Shown here: positions 43,737 through 52,178 of the stretch, in pieces
How the letters are laid out: each line of letters begins with the position of its first letter
Position numbering within the stretch: position 1 is the stretch's first letter
Assembly (NCBI GenBank): GCA_910585285.1
Contig: CAJUDL010000005.1
Coordinates: 40,520-104,519, forward strand
From: an uncultured Muribaculaceae bacterium
GTDB lineage: Bacteria; Bacteroidota; Bacteroidia; Bacteroidales; Muribaculaceae
Direction: 5' to 3'
Length of the DNA stretch: 64,000 bases
Notes under the pieces: generated by a model
The model's input: only the letters and a program-made list of their open reading frames with translations
Databases searched by the model: none
What the model was told of the DNA's origin: nothing
Program-made: the position numbers and the translations under genes

Positions 43737-43888
43737 TTAATTAGGAATTAGGAATGAGGAGTTAGGAGTTCCATCCGGCTAAATGTCTCACATAATTCCT
43801 AACTCCTCATTCCTAACTCCTAATTCCTAATTCCTCATTCCTAATTCCTAACTCCTAATTCCTAATTCTTAACTCCTAACTCCTAATT
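43737..43888. repeat. Long 7-bp repeat element (TTAGGAA type) with core
   Basis: The left arm has about 4 heptads (TTAGGAA, TGAGGAG, TTAGGAG). The core is CCATCCGGCTAAATGTCTCA (43771-43790). The right arm has about 13 heptads TAATTCC, TAACTCC or TCATTCC ending at the GH51 stop. It is the longest array in the window. Confidence 0.85.
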
Positions 43889-45865
43889 TCACTTGACTCT
43901 GACTATTGCGAACGTCTTTGCCGGCACAGTCACCACGGGAGAGGCTGTGGGATCTATTGTGAGAGTCTGCTTCACGGGTTTCACGAGATCAGGATTGTCA
44001 AGAGTGTTCTCGGTCTTGTCATCGGCATGGAGTGTCTCGATCGTCATGTGGGTGAATTTCCCTTTATACCCTTTGAAATCAAGTTTTATTTCCTGATTCT
44101 TATCGGACGTATTGGCAATCTTCACGATATAATCTTTGGCGTCATTATCATAGGCAGTGGTGGCAAAGATGCCGTCCTGACCTTCAAGACCTGCCGCCGG
44201 CTGTTTGCCGAGAGTCGTTGGCACTACGCGGGAACCTCTGTTGTGACCATACATCTGCTGCACATAATAACTTGCCGTAGGCATGCTGCGAAGATTGTCA
44301 AACCATATCATGTCGGGACGCCACTGCCAGCCGTCAACGTGTGCGAAAAGCGGTGCGTATGTTGCCATCTCCACGATGTCGGCATTACGCTCCAGACCGG
44401 TCATGAACGCTGCCTCGCAGAGGGCTGCGCCAAAATGGTTCTGGTTATGCCCTTTTGTATGGCATGCATATTCTCCGGCAAACACCTTCGGACCTTTACG
44501 GTCGTAAGAATCATAGCGTGTGCCCTGACTAAGGAACCATTCATCGGGTCGATAGAAATGTTCATCAACAAGGTCCACTTTCACCTTCTTCATCTCGGGC
44601 CAGAGATAATCGAATTTGTCGCCCTCCGAATCAGGACCTGATGAACCAATGATCTTCACATCGGGATATTTCGCGCGTATAGCCTTCACAAATGGAGCAA
44701 GACGCTCTACATATTCCGGTCCCCACTGCTCATTACCGACTCCGATATATTTAAGACCGAATGGCGCGGGATGACCCATCTCGGCACGGAGAGCGCCCCA
44801 CTTGGAAGAGACAGGACCATTGGCGAATTCGATAAGATCGAGAGCATCCTGAATATAAGGATCCAGTTCATTTACGGGAACATGCGCTGACATATCGTGA
44901 TTCTGATACTGGCAGGAGAGTCCCACATTGACAACAGGCAGCGGAGCGGCACCAAGGAGCTCGCTGAGCACAAAATACTCATAGAAACCGAGACCGTATG
45001 CCTGATAATAGTCAGGGAAGAAATGATGCGTGAAAGTATATTGCCAGCGATTCTCATTAAGTGGCCGGTTTTCAGGAGCGCCTACAGTGTTTTTCCACTG
45101 ATAGCGTGTGGCAAGATCCGTACCTTCTACGATACAACCACCAGGAAAACGGAATACACCCGGCTTTAGATCTGCGAGACGCTTCACAAGGTCTGCACGC
45201 AACCCTCCGATATTATTCTTCGGGAAGAGGGAGATATGCTCAAGATCAACTGTGGTTTCCGGTTTTTTGAGGAAGATACGGAGTTTACCTTTCTTTACAG
45301 TCTTGGACGGTGTGAGCTGACAGGCATATTTCTGCCATTCTTTCCCTGAAATCTCTATCTTCTTTGAAGCATAGGTCTGGTTGCCTCCGTGTGTAGCCTC
45401 ATCAATAAGCTGAACTTCTATTTTCGATTTACCACCGTCGGGAACACGGGCGTATACGCTGAAGTCATATACCGAATCTTTCTCGAATGTGACTCCGAAG
45501 AAACCTTCATTCACGAGAGCGGTGTGTTTATCATTATGCCCCGTCGGCTTGAGTTCAACATAATGCGGATTGCGTTCGAAAGGTCCGTCATTCTTTACCT
45601 CAACCTTACCGGCGATCTGCCATCCCTGCAGAGGATTGGCAAACTCAAAAGATCGGTTCTTCACTTTCTCGGCATAGAGACCGCCATCGGCTCCAAAGTT
45701 AATATCCTCGAAGAAAAGTCCATACATTGTAGACGGAATCTCCGCCCCCTTTTTCGACGTGTTGATCGTAAGGGTTTTCTCTCCGGCAGCAAAGGCTGCC
45801 GACACGGAACAGGCGGCAGAAGCCGCCATTGCAATTGCGATGAGTTTTATTGATTTAGATTTCAT
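43889..45865 (-). CDS. GH51 alpha-L-arabinofuranosidase
   Basis: The 658-residue exported enzyme releases arabinofuranose from arabinan or arabinoxylan. The signal peptide ends near SAAFAAG. Family motifs are MYGLFFEDINFGADGGLYAE, RFPGGCIVEGTDL, the acid/base Glu in YIGVGNEQWGPEY and the nucleophile Glu in VFAGEYACH. A carbohydrate-binding-like beta insertion lies at about 85-215, and a C-terminal beta domain ends TVPAKTFAIVRVK. No lipobox or T9SS tail is seen, so a periplasmic location is likely. No SusC/D genes are nearby. It is flanked by two heptad elements. Confidence 0.92.
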   Translation of the reverse strand: MKSKSIKLIAIAMAASAACSVSAAFAAGEKTLTINTSKKGAEIPSTMYGLFFEDINFGADGGLYAEKVKNRSFEFANPLQGWQIAGKVEVKNDGPFERNPHYVELKPTGHNDKHTALVNEGFFGVTFEKDSVYDFSVYARVPDGGKSKIEVQLIDEATHGGNQTYASKKIEISGKEWQKYACQLTPSKTVKKGKLRIFLKKPETTVDLEHISLFPKNNIGGLRADLVKRLADLKPGVFRFPGGCIVEGTDLATRYQWKNTVGAPENRPLNENRWQYTFTHHFFPDYYQAYGLGFYEYFVLSELLGAAPLPVVNVGLSCQYQNHDMSAHVPVNELDPYIQDALDLIEFANGPVSSKWGALRAEMGHPAPFGLKYIGVGNEQWGPEYVERLAPFVKAIRAKYPDVKIIGSSGPDSEGDKFDYLWPEMKKVKVDLVDEHFYRPDEWFLSQGTRYDSYDRKGPKVFAGEYACHTKGHNQNHFGAALCEAAFMTGLERNADIVEMATYAPLFAHVDGWQWRPDMIWFDNLRSMPTASYYVQQMYGHNRGSRVVPTTLGKQPAAGLEGQDGIFATTAYDNDAKDYIVKIANTSDKNQEIKLDFKGYKGKFTHMTIETLHADDKTENTLDNPDLVKPVKQTLTIDPTASPVVTVPAKTFAIVRVK

Positions 45866-45883
45866 GATGAGAGTCTTGAATTA

Positions 45884-45966
45884 GGAATTAGGAGTTAGGA
45901 ATTAGGAGTTCTATTCGACTAAGTGTCTCAAATAATTCCTAATTCCTAACTCCTAATTCCTAATTA
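45884..45966. repeat. 7-bp repeat element (TTAGGAA type) with core
   Basis: The left arm TTAGGAA/TTAGGAG and right arm TAATTCC/TAACTCC flank the core TATTCGACTAAGTGTCTCAA, which aligns with the core at 43771-43790. The right end runs into the waaA stop codon. Confidence 0.8.
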
Positions 45967-47283
45967 TTGATAATTTCTAATTATTGATTTAAATATCTTT
46001 TCTGTCGCTCCTATCTTGCTGCGGATATATTCCCCTGCGAGATGCCCTCTCGTGGCTCGCTCAGTGTCGTTGAAAAAGAGGATGTCTGCCTCTCGCTCAA
46101 AGTCATCTTTTGAATATATAGGTATACCTCCACCCCATTCCTCCATCTCTCGAGCCTCGATGAACTTGGAGTTGTTGGGACCGTAAATCACGGGGACATC
46201 GTATACAGCAGCTTCGTTGATATTATGCAATCCTGCGCCGAATCCTCCGCCAACATACGCCACATCGCAATATGCATAGGCGGAAGAGAGCAACCCGAAG
46301 CAATCGATTATCAGCACCTGTGCGTCATTGACAAGCTGAGGATTCTCCTTAGCCTCACTCAAGAGCACCACTCCATTGCTGAAAAGCTTCTTCAAGGCAT
46401 CAAGACGTTCGTCATCATATTCGTGAGGAGCGATAACAAGTTTCACCTTGGGATGACGGTTAAACCATTCGGAATATACAGCCTCATCTTCCTGCCAGCT
46501 GCTTCCAGCCATCATCACAACAGGGCGATCCTTGTCGTTACGGCGCGTAAAACTTTCAATCAGAGGTATCGGTTTTCCGGCAGCTCGTATTTCAGACACA
46601 CGATCGAAACGGGTGTCACCGCAAACGTCGACGGCATCCACTCCGATTCCGGCAAGCAGTTGCTTGCTACGTTCATCCTGCACAAAGATGCGGGTGTACC
46701 ATTTAAGCCAGAGACCATACCAGGCGCTGCGCTTCTTGAAGAAGAACTGATCCGGTCGGAAAACAGCACTTACAAGATATGTAGGCACCTGACGTTGCCA
46801 GAGTTCATGGAGATAGTTGCGCCAGAATTCATACTTAACGAATATCGCCATCTCCGGATTCACCTTGTCAAGGAATCGTTTCACTCTGCCGGGAGTGTCG
46901 AAAGGTAGATAGCAAACGCAATCAGCACCGGCATAATCCTTACGCACCTCATATCCAGAAGGAGAGAAGAATGTAAGCAAGATTTTATAATCCGGGCGTT
47001 CTCGCCTGATTTTCTCGATAATCGGACGTCCCTGCTCGAATTCTCCAAGCGACGCGGCATGAATCCATATGTATTTCGAGCAAGGGTCGATATTCTCGTC
47101 AAGCTTGCGCCATATCTCTTTCTGACCATGCGCAAGCAGACGCGCCTTCGGGTTGCGGAAGGCAGCAACGCTGACGCCTGCCCCGAATGCAGAGATAGCC
47201 CCTGAATAAAGGGGCTTCTCAAGGAGCTGTCTGCAACCTTCGGCAAGGAATCCCCTCACCTCTTTCAGACGGGGCACTCTCAT
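45964..47283 (-). CDS. waaA: Kdo transferase WaaA (KdtA)
   Basis: WaaA adds 3-deoxy-D-manno-octulosonic acid to lipid A precursor. The 439-residue protein shows the family pattern IWIHAASLGEFEQGRPIIE, LLTFFSPSGYEV, YLPFDTPGRVKRFLDKVNPE, FVKYEFWRNYL and the GT-B C-terminal AYVGGGFGAGLHNINEAAVYD with VIYGPNNSKF. It overlaps gltX by 4 bp. The last residues (RNYQ) are read from TTAGAAA-like repeat sequence. Confidence 0.94.
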   Translation of the reverse strand: MRVPRLKEVRGFLAEGCRQLLEKPLYSGAISAFGAGVSVAAFRNPKARLLAHGQKEIWRKLDENIDPCSKYIWIHAASLGEFEQGRPIIEKIRRERPDYKILLTFFSPSGYEVRKDYAGADCVCYLPFDTPGRVKRFLDKVNPEMAIFVKYEFWRNYLHELWQRQVPTYLVSAVFRPDQFFFKKRSAWYGLWLKWYTRIFVQDERSKQLLAGIGVDAVDVCGDTRFDRVSEIRAAGKPIPLIESFTRRNDKDRPVVMMAGSSWQEDEAVYSEWFNRHPKVKLVIAPHEYDDERLDALKKLFSNGVVLLSEAKENPQLVNDAQVLIIDCFGLLSSAYAYCDVAYVGGGFGAGLHNINEAAVYDVPVIYGPNNSKFIEAREMEEWGGGIPIYSKDDFEREADILFFNDTERATRGHLAGEYIRSKIGATEKIFKSIIRNYQ

Positions 47284-48809
47284 TTCTCAGGTGCTGGAAT
47301 TGTTTCTATGGCTTTCCGAATGCGGGCAATAACCTCACTCTTCGGCATTAACTCTGTTATATCAAACATGTGCGGTCCGCGACATGCGCCGACAACCGCA
47401 AGGCGGAAGGCGTTCATCACATTGCCAAGATGATACCCTTTCTCTGCAATCCAGTCGAGCACGATCTTCTCGGCGTTTGCCGAAGTCATGTCCTCTATGC
47501 CCTCGAGTACTCCGATAAGCTCTTCCATGATGCGAGGAGTGTCAGCGCTCCAACGTTTGCGCACATCCTTTTCGGCATACGAGGTAGGAGCCACAAAGAA
47601 GAAATCTGCCTGATCCCACAGATCGGGCACCAGATTAGCGCGACTCTTGACCATACCTAAAGCGCGGGCAACATATTCGGGTGTGAAACCTTCGATTCCT
47701 TTCTCTTCAAGAATCGGAAGGAAGAGACGTACCAATTCTTCGTCGGGAGTCTGCATGAGGTATTCATGATTGAACCAGATTCCTTTCTGATAATCGAACT
47801 TGGCGCCGGCTTTCGAGCAATGATCGAAAGAGAACTTGCGGATAAGTTCATCCATGCTCATAAGTTCTGAGTCATCGCCGGGATTCCATCCCAAAAGGGC
47901 AAGGAAATTGACAACAGCCTCCGGAAGATAACCTTTCTCACGATATCCAGAAGAGATCTCTCCCGAATTGGGATCATGCCACTCGAGAGGGAACACAGGG
48001 AAACCGAGTTTGTCGCCATCTCGTTTTGAAAGCTTGCCATTGCCCACAGGCTTCAGCAGGAGCGGCAGATGCACGAACTGCGGCATTGTGTCGCTCCAGC
48101 CGAATGCTTCGTACAAAAGCACATGGAGAGGGGCTGACGGCAACCATTCCTCACCGCGGATCACATGGCTAACCTCCATCAAATGGTCGTCAACGATGTT
48201 GGCGAGATGATATGTCGGGAGATCATCGGCGCTCTTATAAAGCACCTTGTCGTCAAGAATCGAAGAATTTACTGTTACCTCGCCGCGGATAAGGTCGTTC
48301 ACCTTAACTTCGCGGTCTGGTTCTATTTTGAAACGCACCACGTACTGGGCTCCACCATTGATCAATGCCTTGACCTCCTCTTTCGGCATTGTCAGAGAGT
48401 TGCGCATAGATCCACGTGTAGAGGCATCATATTGGAAATTAGGAGTAGCAGCGCGTGCAGCCTCAAGCTCTTCGGGCGTGTCGAAAGCGATGTATGCCTT
48501 ATCCGCATCCAGAAGAACCTTTACATATTCGCGATAGATGTCTCGACGTTGGCTCTGTTTGTAGGGACCATAGTTACCACCCTCGCGAACACCCTCATCT
48601 ATGCCGATGCCCAGCCACGCCAGCGATTCGTTGATATATTCTTCAGCCCCCGGCACGAAGCGGCGGGAGTCGGTATCTTCGATACGAAGTATCATGTCGC
48701 CGCCATTTGCGCGAGCGAACAGATAGTTATATAAAGCCGTGCGGACTCCGCCGATATGCAGCGGACCCGTGGGAGAGGGGGCAAAACGTACTCTTACTTT
48801 GCGTTCCAT
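47280..48809 (-). CDS. gltX: Glutamyl-tRNA synthetase
   Basis: This class I synthetase charges tRNA-Glu. The 509-residue protein has the HIGH-type motif RFAPSPTGPLHIGGVRTALY, EDTDSRRFVPGAEEYI and the KMSKS-type GNGKLSKRDGDKLGF, with a C-terminal anticodon-binding helical domain. It heads the gltX-waaA unit and has a good promoter overlapping the end of the DUF3256 gene. Confidence 0.96.
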   Translation of the reverse strand: MERKVRVRFAPSPTGPLHIGGVRTALYNYLFARANGGDMILRIEDTDSRRFVPGAEEYINESLAWLGIGIDEGVREGGNYGPYKQSQRRDIYREYVKVLLDADKAYIAFDTPEELEAARAATPNFQYDASTRGSMRNSLTMPKEEVKALINGGAQYVVRFKIEPDREVKVNDLIRGEVTVNSSILDDKVLYKSADDLPTYHLANIVDDHLMEVSHVIRGEEWLPSAPLHVLLYEAFGWSDTMPQFVHLPLLLKPVGNGKLSKRDGDKLGFPVFPLEWHDPNSGEISSGYREKGYLPEAVVNFLALLGWNPGDDSELMSMDELIRKFSFDHCSKAGAKFDYQKGIWFNHEYLMQTPDEELVRLFLPILEEKGIEGFTPEYVARALGMVKSRANLVPDLWDQADFFFVAPTSYAEKDVRKRWSADTPRIMEELIGVLEGIEDMTSANAEKIVLDWIAEKGYHLGNVMNAFRLAVVGACRGPHMFDITELMPKSEVIARIRKAIETIPAPEK

Positions 48810-48863
48810 AATGTAAGTTGTCTATTCGTGTAATTAGAGCGCTTTTCATGCGCTTCCATAATG

Positions 48864-48895
48864 CAAAATTAATCTATTTCAGCTATTTCTCCAAA
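48864..48895 (-). promoter_or_regulatory. Promoter of gltX-waaA
   Basis: On the minus strand TTTG (48892-48895), a 20-bp spacer and TAATTTTG (48864-48871) fit the consensus. The short leader contains a hairpin (AGCGC with GCGCT, about 48838-48854). Confidence 0.6.
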
Positions 48896-49563
48896 TTGAA
48901 TTTGGAGCCGTCCCAACGATAATGAAGTTGCGGACGCATAAAACTCTTGATGCGGGCATAATCATCTGCACTCATAAACTGACCGACAGTGAGTTGGGCT
49001 GTCATGCCGGTGCCTGTCGGATCCGGTTCGTAACGCACCGTAGGAAACGGCACAAGTTCTGCCACAAGTTTTTTCGCATCCTTGTCTGGATAATCGAAGA
49101 AATCGTCAAGTGTGGCTATCTTGATATATTTGTCTCGCTTAAGTTCCTGATATGTGGAATTGAAAAAACGGAGATCAGTGTCATATGCCTGATCCTTGTC
49201 ACCGATGGTATAAGCAGTCATCAGCAAGTCTCCGCTCTTCGAAGGAAGCACCTTAATGGCTAAGGTAGTTACCGGCGTAAGATTTGCCTTGAGATAATCC
49301 GGAGTTACTTTATCGAGAAAAGACACCCCCTCCATTGCATTCGGAACCTTGGCGATACTGTCGGCTGCATAATAATCGAGCATGTCGAGACGACGAGAAC
49401 GATCAAGAAGGTCAAGCACGGAAATAGGCATCGACACAAACGCATCGGAAGCTGTAAGCGTGTCTGCTGGTGCTTTCTCTCCCCTTGCAAACAGGGGAAG
49501 GACAACAGCCGCTATAATCAAAAATATCCTGATTCTTTTCATAAGCATCACGTCTGACGACAT
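48883..49563 (-). CDS. DUF3256 exported protein
   Basis: The 226-residue protein has a signal peptide (MKRIRIFLIIAAVVLPLFARG) and the DUF3256 pattern ASDAFVSMPISVLDLLDRSR, then MLDYYAADS and FFNSTYQELKRDKYIKIATL. The family is restricted to Bacteroidota and has no known function. The ATG at 49563 overlaps the helicase stop (TAATG). The ATG at 49542 begins directly at the signal peptide and may be the true start. Confidence 0.85.
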   Translation of the reverse strand: MSSDVMLMKRIRIFLIIAAVVLPLFARGEKAPADTLTASDAFVSMPISVLDLLDRSRRLDMLDYYAADSIAKVPNAMEGVSFLDKVTPDYLKANLTPVTTLAIKVLPSKSGDLLMTAYTIGDKDQAYDTDLRFFNSTYQELKRDKYIKIATLDDFFDYPDKDAKKLVAELVPFPTVRYEPDPTGTGMTAQLTVGQFMSADDYARIKSFMRPQLHYRWDGSKFNLEK

Positions 49564-51644
49564 TATTTTTTCATGAATATGTCGTAATTGCCATTATATT
49601 TCGGTTTCTTATCCCTCTTCTCTTTCTTTGCTTTTTTCTCTTTTTTAGAAGATTTCCCCTTATTCAGCTTTGAAGCCGCGAAATCGAGGATATAATCGTC
49701 AAACTCATCTTGCTTCTTGCTTTTTTTAGGTTTGGATTCCTTGCTTTTCTTACTTTTCCCTTCTTCCCTTTTACTTCTTCCCTCTTCCCTTTTACTTCTT
49801 CCCTCTTCCCTTTTACCTCTTACTTTTTCCCTTTTCCCTTTCCCCTTTTCCCTTTTCTTGTTGTCTTTGCTTTCGGCAGCGTAATCACGATCCGTAGCGA
49901 CCTCTGCATGAATCTTGTCGCCAAAAAAATCTGCATGTTTCAAAGCATCGAGCACACGGGGAGCATCCGATTTACGCACATCAAAGAGGGTATAGCCGGG
50001 AAGAAGGTCTATACGTCCGATCACAGGTTTTGCACCATTCACATTCTTATTGACCAATTCCATCAAATTGCCGGGGAAGAAGCCGTTTGACTTGCCAATA
50101 TTGATCATCAGACGTTCATATCCCGGTTCTGCCTCGCGACGATCCTTGTCTTTCTTCTCACGCGCGCCCGACTCTTTACCTTTCTTACCCTTGCCTCCAT
50201 CATTGAGGTCAATATCGGGCATATTCTGATAATATGCCAGGAGACGATTGAATTCAAGCGACAAAAGACGTTTCAGAAGATCTTCCTCCGACAGCCATTC
50301 AAGTTTTTTGCGCACACCGGGGAGATACTTGGCAATCTCGCCTTCATTAACCTCTACCCTTTCAAGTCTATCGGCGAGATTATACAACTGCTTCTCTATA
50401 ATATGCTCGGGAGTAGGCACTTTAAGATACTCGAACTCTTTACCTATCTTCTTTTCTATGAGCTTGATTTTATTTTTCTCACGAGAGTGGATAATCGCAA
50501 CTGAAACACCTGTCTTGTTGGCGCGTCCTGTTCGTCCGCTGCGGTGCGTGTATACCGCAACATCATCGGGCAAGCCAAAATTGATAACGTGAGTCAAATC
50601 ATCTACATCAAGACCGCGAGCCGCCACATCGGTTGCAATAAGAAGCTGAGTCACATGATCGCGGAATTTCTTCATCGCCAGGTCGCGCTGTGCCTGCGAG
50701 AGGTCGCCGTGAAGACAGTCGGCATTATATCCGTCGGCAATCAACTTGTCAGCGATTTCCTGCGTCTCTCTCTTTGTCCGACAGAACACAATACCGTAAA
50801 TGTTAGGACTGTTGTCAACAACCCGCTTCAAAGCCAAATATTTGTCGTGAGCCTTTACCATATAATATATATGACGAACGTTCTTGGCTCCTTCGTTGCG
50901 GTTTCCCGCAACAAATTCCACGGCATCACGCATATACTTCTTCGCAATCTGGGCTATCTCCTGGGGCATTGTGGCGGAGAACATCAGCATCTTGCGGTCT
51001 TCAGGCACGTGTGATAAGATCTCATCGATATCATCAAGGAAACCCATATTAAGCATCTCGTCAGCCTCATCAAGTATAACGGTGTGAACGCTTTCAAGCT
51101 TCACGACACCACGCTTGATAAGGTCAATAAGACGACCGGGAGTAGCCACAATTACCTGTACACCCTTTTCGAGAGTGCGGATCTGGCTCTCAATGCTTGA
51201 ACCGCCATACACAGGAAGTATCTTGATACCCTCAGCATATTTGGAGAAATCGGCAAGATCGCCGGCGATCTGAAGACACAATTCGCGAGTCGGAGCAATA
51301 ATCAATGCCTGCGGCACTCGTTTATCGACATTAATGCGCTGAAGCACAGGCAGACCAAAAGCAGCAGTCTTTCCTGTTCCCGTCTGCGCAAGACCCACAA
51401 CATCTCCCTCCTTATCAAGGAGATGAGGAATCACCATTTCCTGAATAGGCATCGGATGCACAAAACCCATCTCTGAAATTCCGCGCAAAAATGTATCGTT
51501 GATGCCCAACTCTGCAAAGGTCTTGAGTTCAGGAGCTTCCTCCTCTACAACTTCCACAGCCTCGGGCAGTATTTCATTGTTGACCGCATCCTCAGCATCA
51601 GAAAACAATTCTTTATCTAATTCTTTCTCTTTGTCAGTTTCCAT
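49563..51644 (-). CDS. DEAD-box RNA helicase with DbpA-type RNA-binding domain and repeat-encoded basic tail
   Basis: The 693-residue ATP-dependent RNA helicase has Q motif and Walker A (AQTGTGKTAAFGLPVLQ), APTRELCLQIAGDL, DEADEMLNMGFLDDI, FSATMPQEI, IATDVAARGLDVDDL and HRSGRTGRANKTG. A DbpA-like RRM follows (RLMINIGKSNGFFPGNLMEL, about 510-580). The C-terminal 110 residues are Lys/Arg/Glu-rich, with the 7-residue unit SKREEGR repeated. That segment is encoded by TTTTACC/TTTTCCC-type DNA heptads (49748-49860) like those between genes elsewhere. The likely role is ribosome assembly or cold adaptation (DeaD/CsdA type). Confidence 0.9.
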   Translation of the reverse strand: METDKEKELDKELFSDAEDAVNNEILPEAVEVVEEEAPELKTFAELGINDTFLRGISEMGFVHPMPIQEMVIPHLLDKEGDVVGLAQTGTGKTAAFGLPVLQRINVDKRVPQALIIAPTRELCLQIAGDLADFSKYAEGIKILPVYGGSSIESQIRTLEKGVQVIVATPGRLIDLIKRGVVKLESVHTVILDEADEMLNMGFLDDIDEILSHVPEDRKMLMFSATMPQEIAQIAKKYMRDAVEFVAGNRNEGAKNVRHIYYMVKAHDKYLALKRVVDNSPNIYGIVFCRTKRETQEIADKLIADGYNADCLHGDLSQAQRDLAMKKFRDHVTQLLIATDVAARGLDVDDLTHVINFGLPDDVAVYTHRSGRTGRANKTGVSVAIIHSREKNKIKLIEKKIGKEFEYLKVPTPEHIIEKQLYNLADRLERVEVNEGEIAKYLPGVRKKLEWLSEEDLLKRLLSLEFNRLLAYYQNMPDIDLNDGGKGKKGKESGAREKKDKDRREAEPGYERLMINIGKSNGFFPGNLMELVNKNVNGAKPVIGRIDLLPGYTLFDVRKSDAPRVLDALKHADFFGDKIHAEVATDRDYAAESKDNKKREKGKGKREKVRGKREEGRSKREEGRSKREEGKSKKSKESKPKKSKKQDEFDDYILDFAASKLNKGKSSKKEKKAKKEKRDKKPKYNGNYDIFMKK
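49748..49860. repeat. 7-bp repeat array (TTTTCCC type) inside helicase coding sequence
   Basis: Consecutive heptads such as TCCCTCT, TCCCTTT, TACTTCT and CCCCTTT run for about 15 units. Three heptads make 21 bp, so the helicase frame reads a 7-residue repeat and the TAA in each GGTAAAA-like unit stays out of frame. Confidence 0.8.
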
Positions 51645-51659
51645 AAGTAATTTCTATTA

Positions 51660-51852
51660 GAAGTTGTTTAAACTAATTTTTATGGTAAGATTTATTAAGA
51701 TTTTGGAGCAGGTTTGACCGATTGAAGAGGAAGCAACCTATCGGTTGGTTCCGATGAAAGCGGGCAAAGATACGCAAAAGATTATTAAAGATTACCATAA
51801 AGTTTACAACTTTTTAATATTTTTGAATACGTAAATTAGTTTAAACAACTTC
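51660..51852. repeat. 193-bp element with 20-bp perfect inverted ends upstream of helicase
   Basis: GAAGTTGTTTAAACTAATTT (51660-51679) is exactly complementary to AAATTAGTTTAAACAACTTC (51833-51852). Inside, TTATGGTAAGATTTA-like sequence near 51680 is inverted near 51786-51800 (TAAAGATTACCATAAA). It covers the helicase leader and a TATCTTTG -7 candidate (51765-51772 on the minus strand). Confidence 0.65.
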
Positions 51853-52002
51853 ATATTATCTATAACGCGTTGAGAGCAAAAATTCCCTATTTCCCGCGAT
51901 ATAACCTGCAAATTTACAAAATCTTTATCACATAGCCTAAAACCGAAATTTACAAATCAGTTTTTTTAATCGGAATTTAGACAGATACTTAAACTTCTTA
52001 TT

Positions 52003-52041
52003 AAAAAAGCTGCGCGTTTCTCACGAAGCGCGCAGCCTTTT
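52003..52041. terminator. Bidirectional terminator after the PI-PLC gene
   Basis: GCTGCGCG (52009-52016) pairs with CGCGCAGC (52029-52036), with A6 before and T4 after, so it works best for minus-strand transcripts ending the 52-59 kb cluster. Confidence 0.8.
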
Positions 52042-52178
52042 CACAATTTTCGATTTGAAAATTAATATGTGATCTGTAACGTCTCACGACGGTTTCTAAT
52101 GATTCCAAAAGGCCGGACGCCTGTGGAATCACATGCCGGAATGGACCACTTCTACCACCCCGGCGATCCTTACAATTG

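Noticed and set aside
43737..43888. Possible CRISPR array in the long repeat
   Set aside because: Units are 7 bp without unique spacers, and no cas genes are present.
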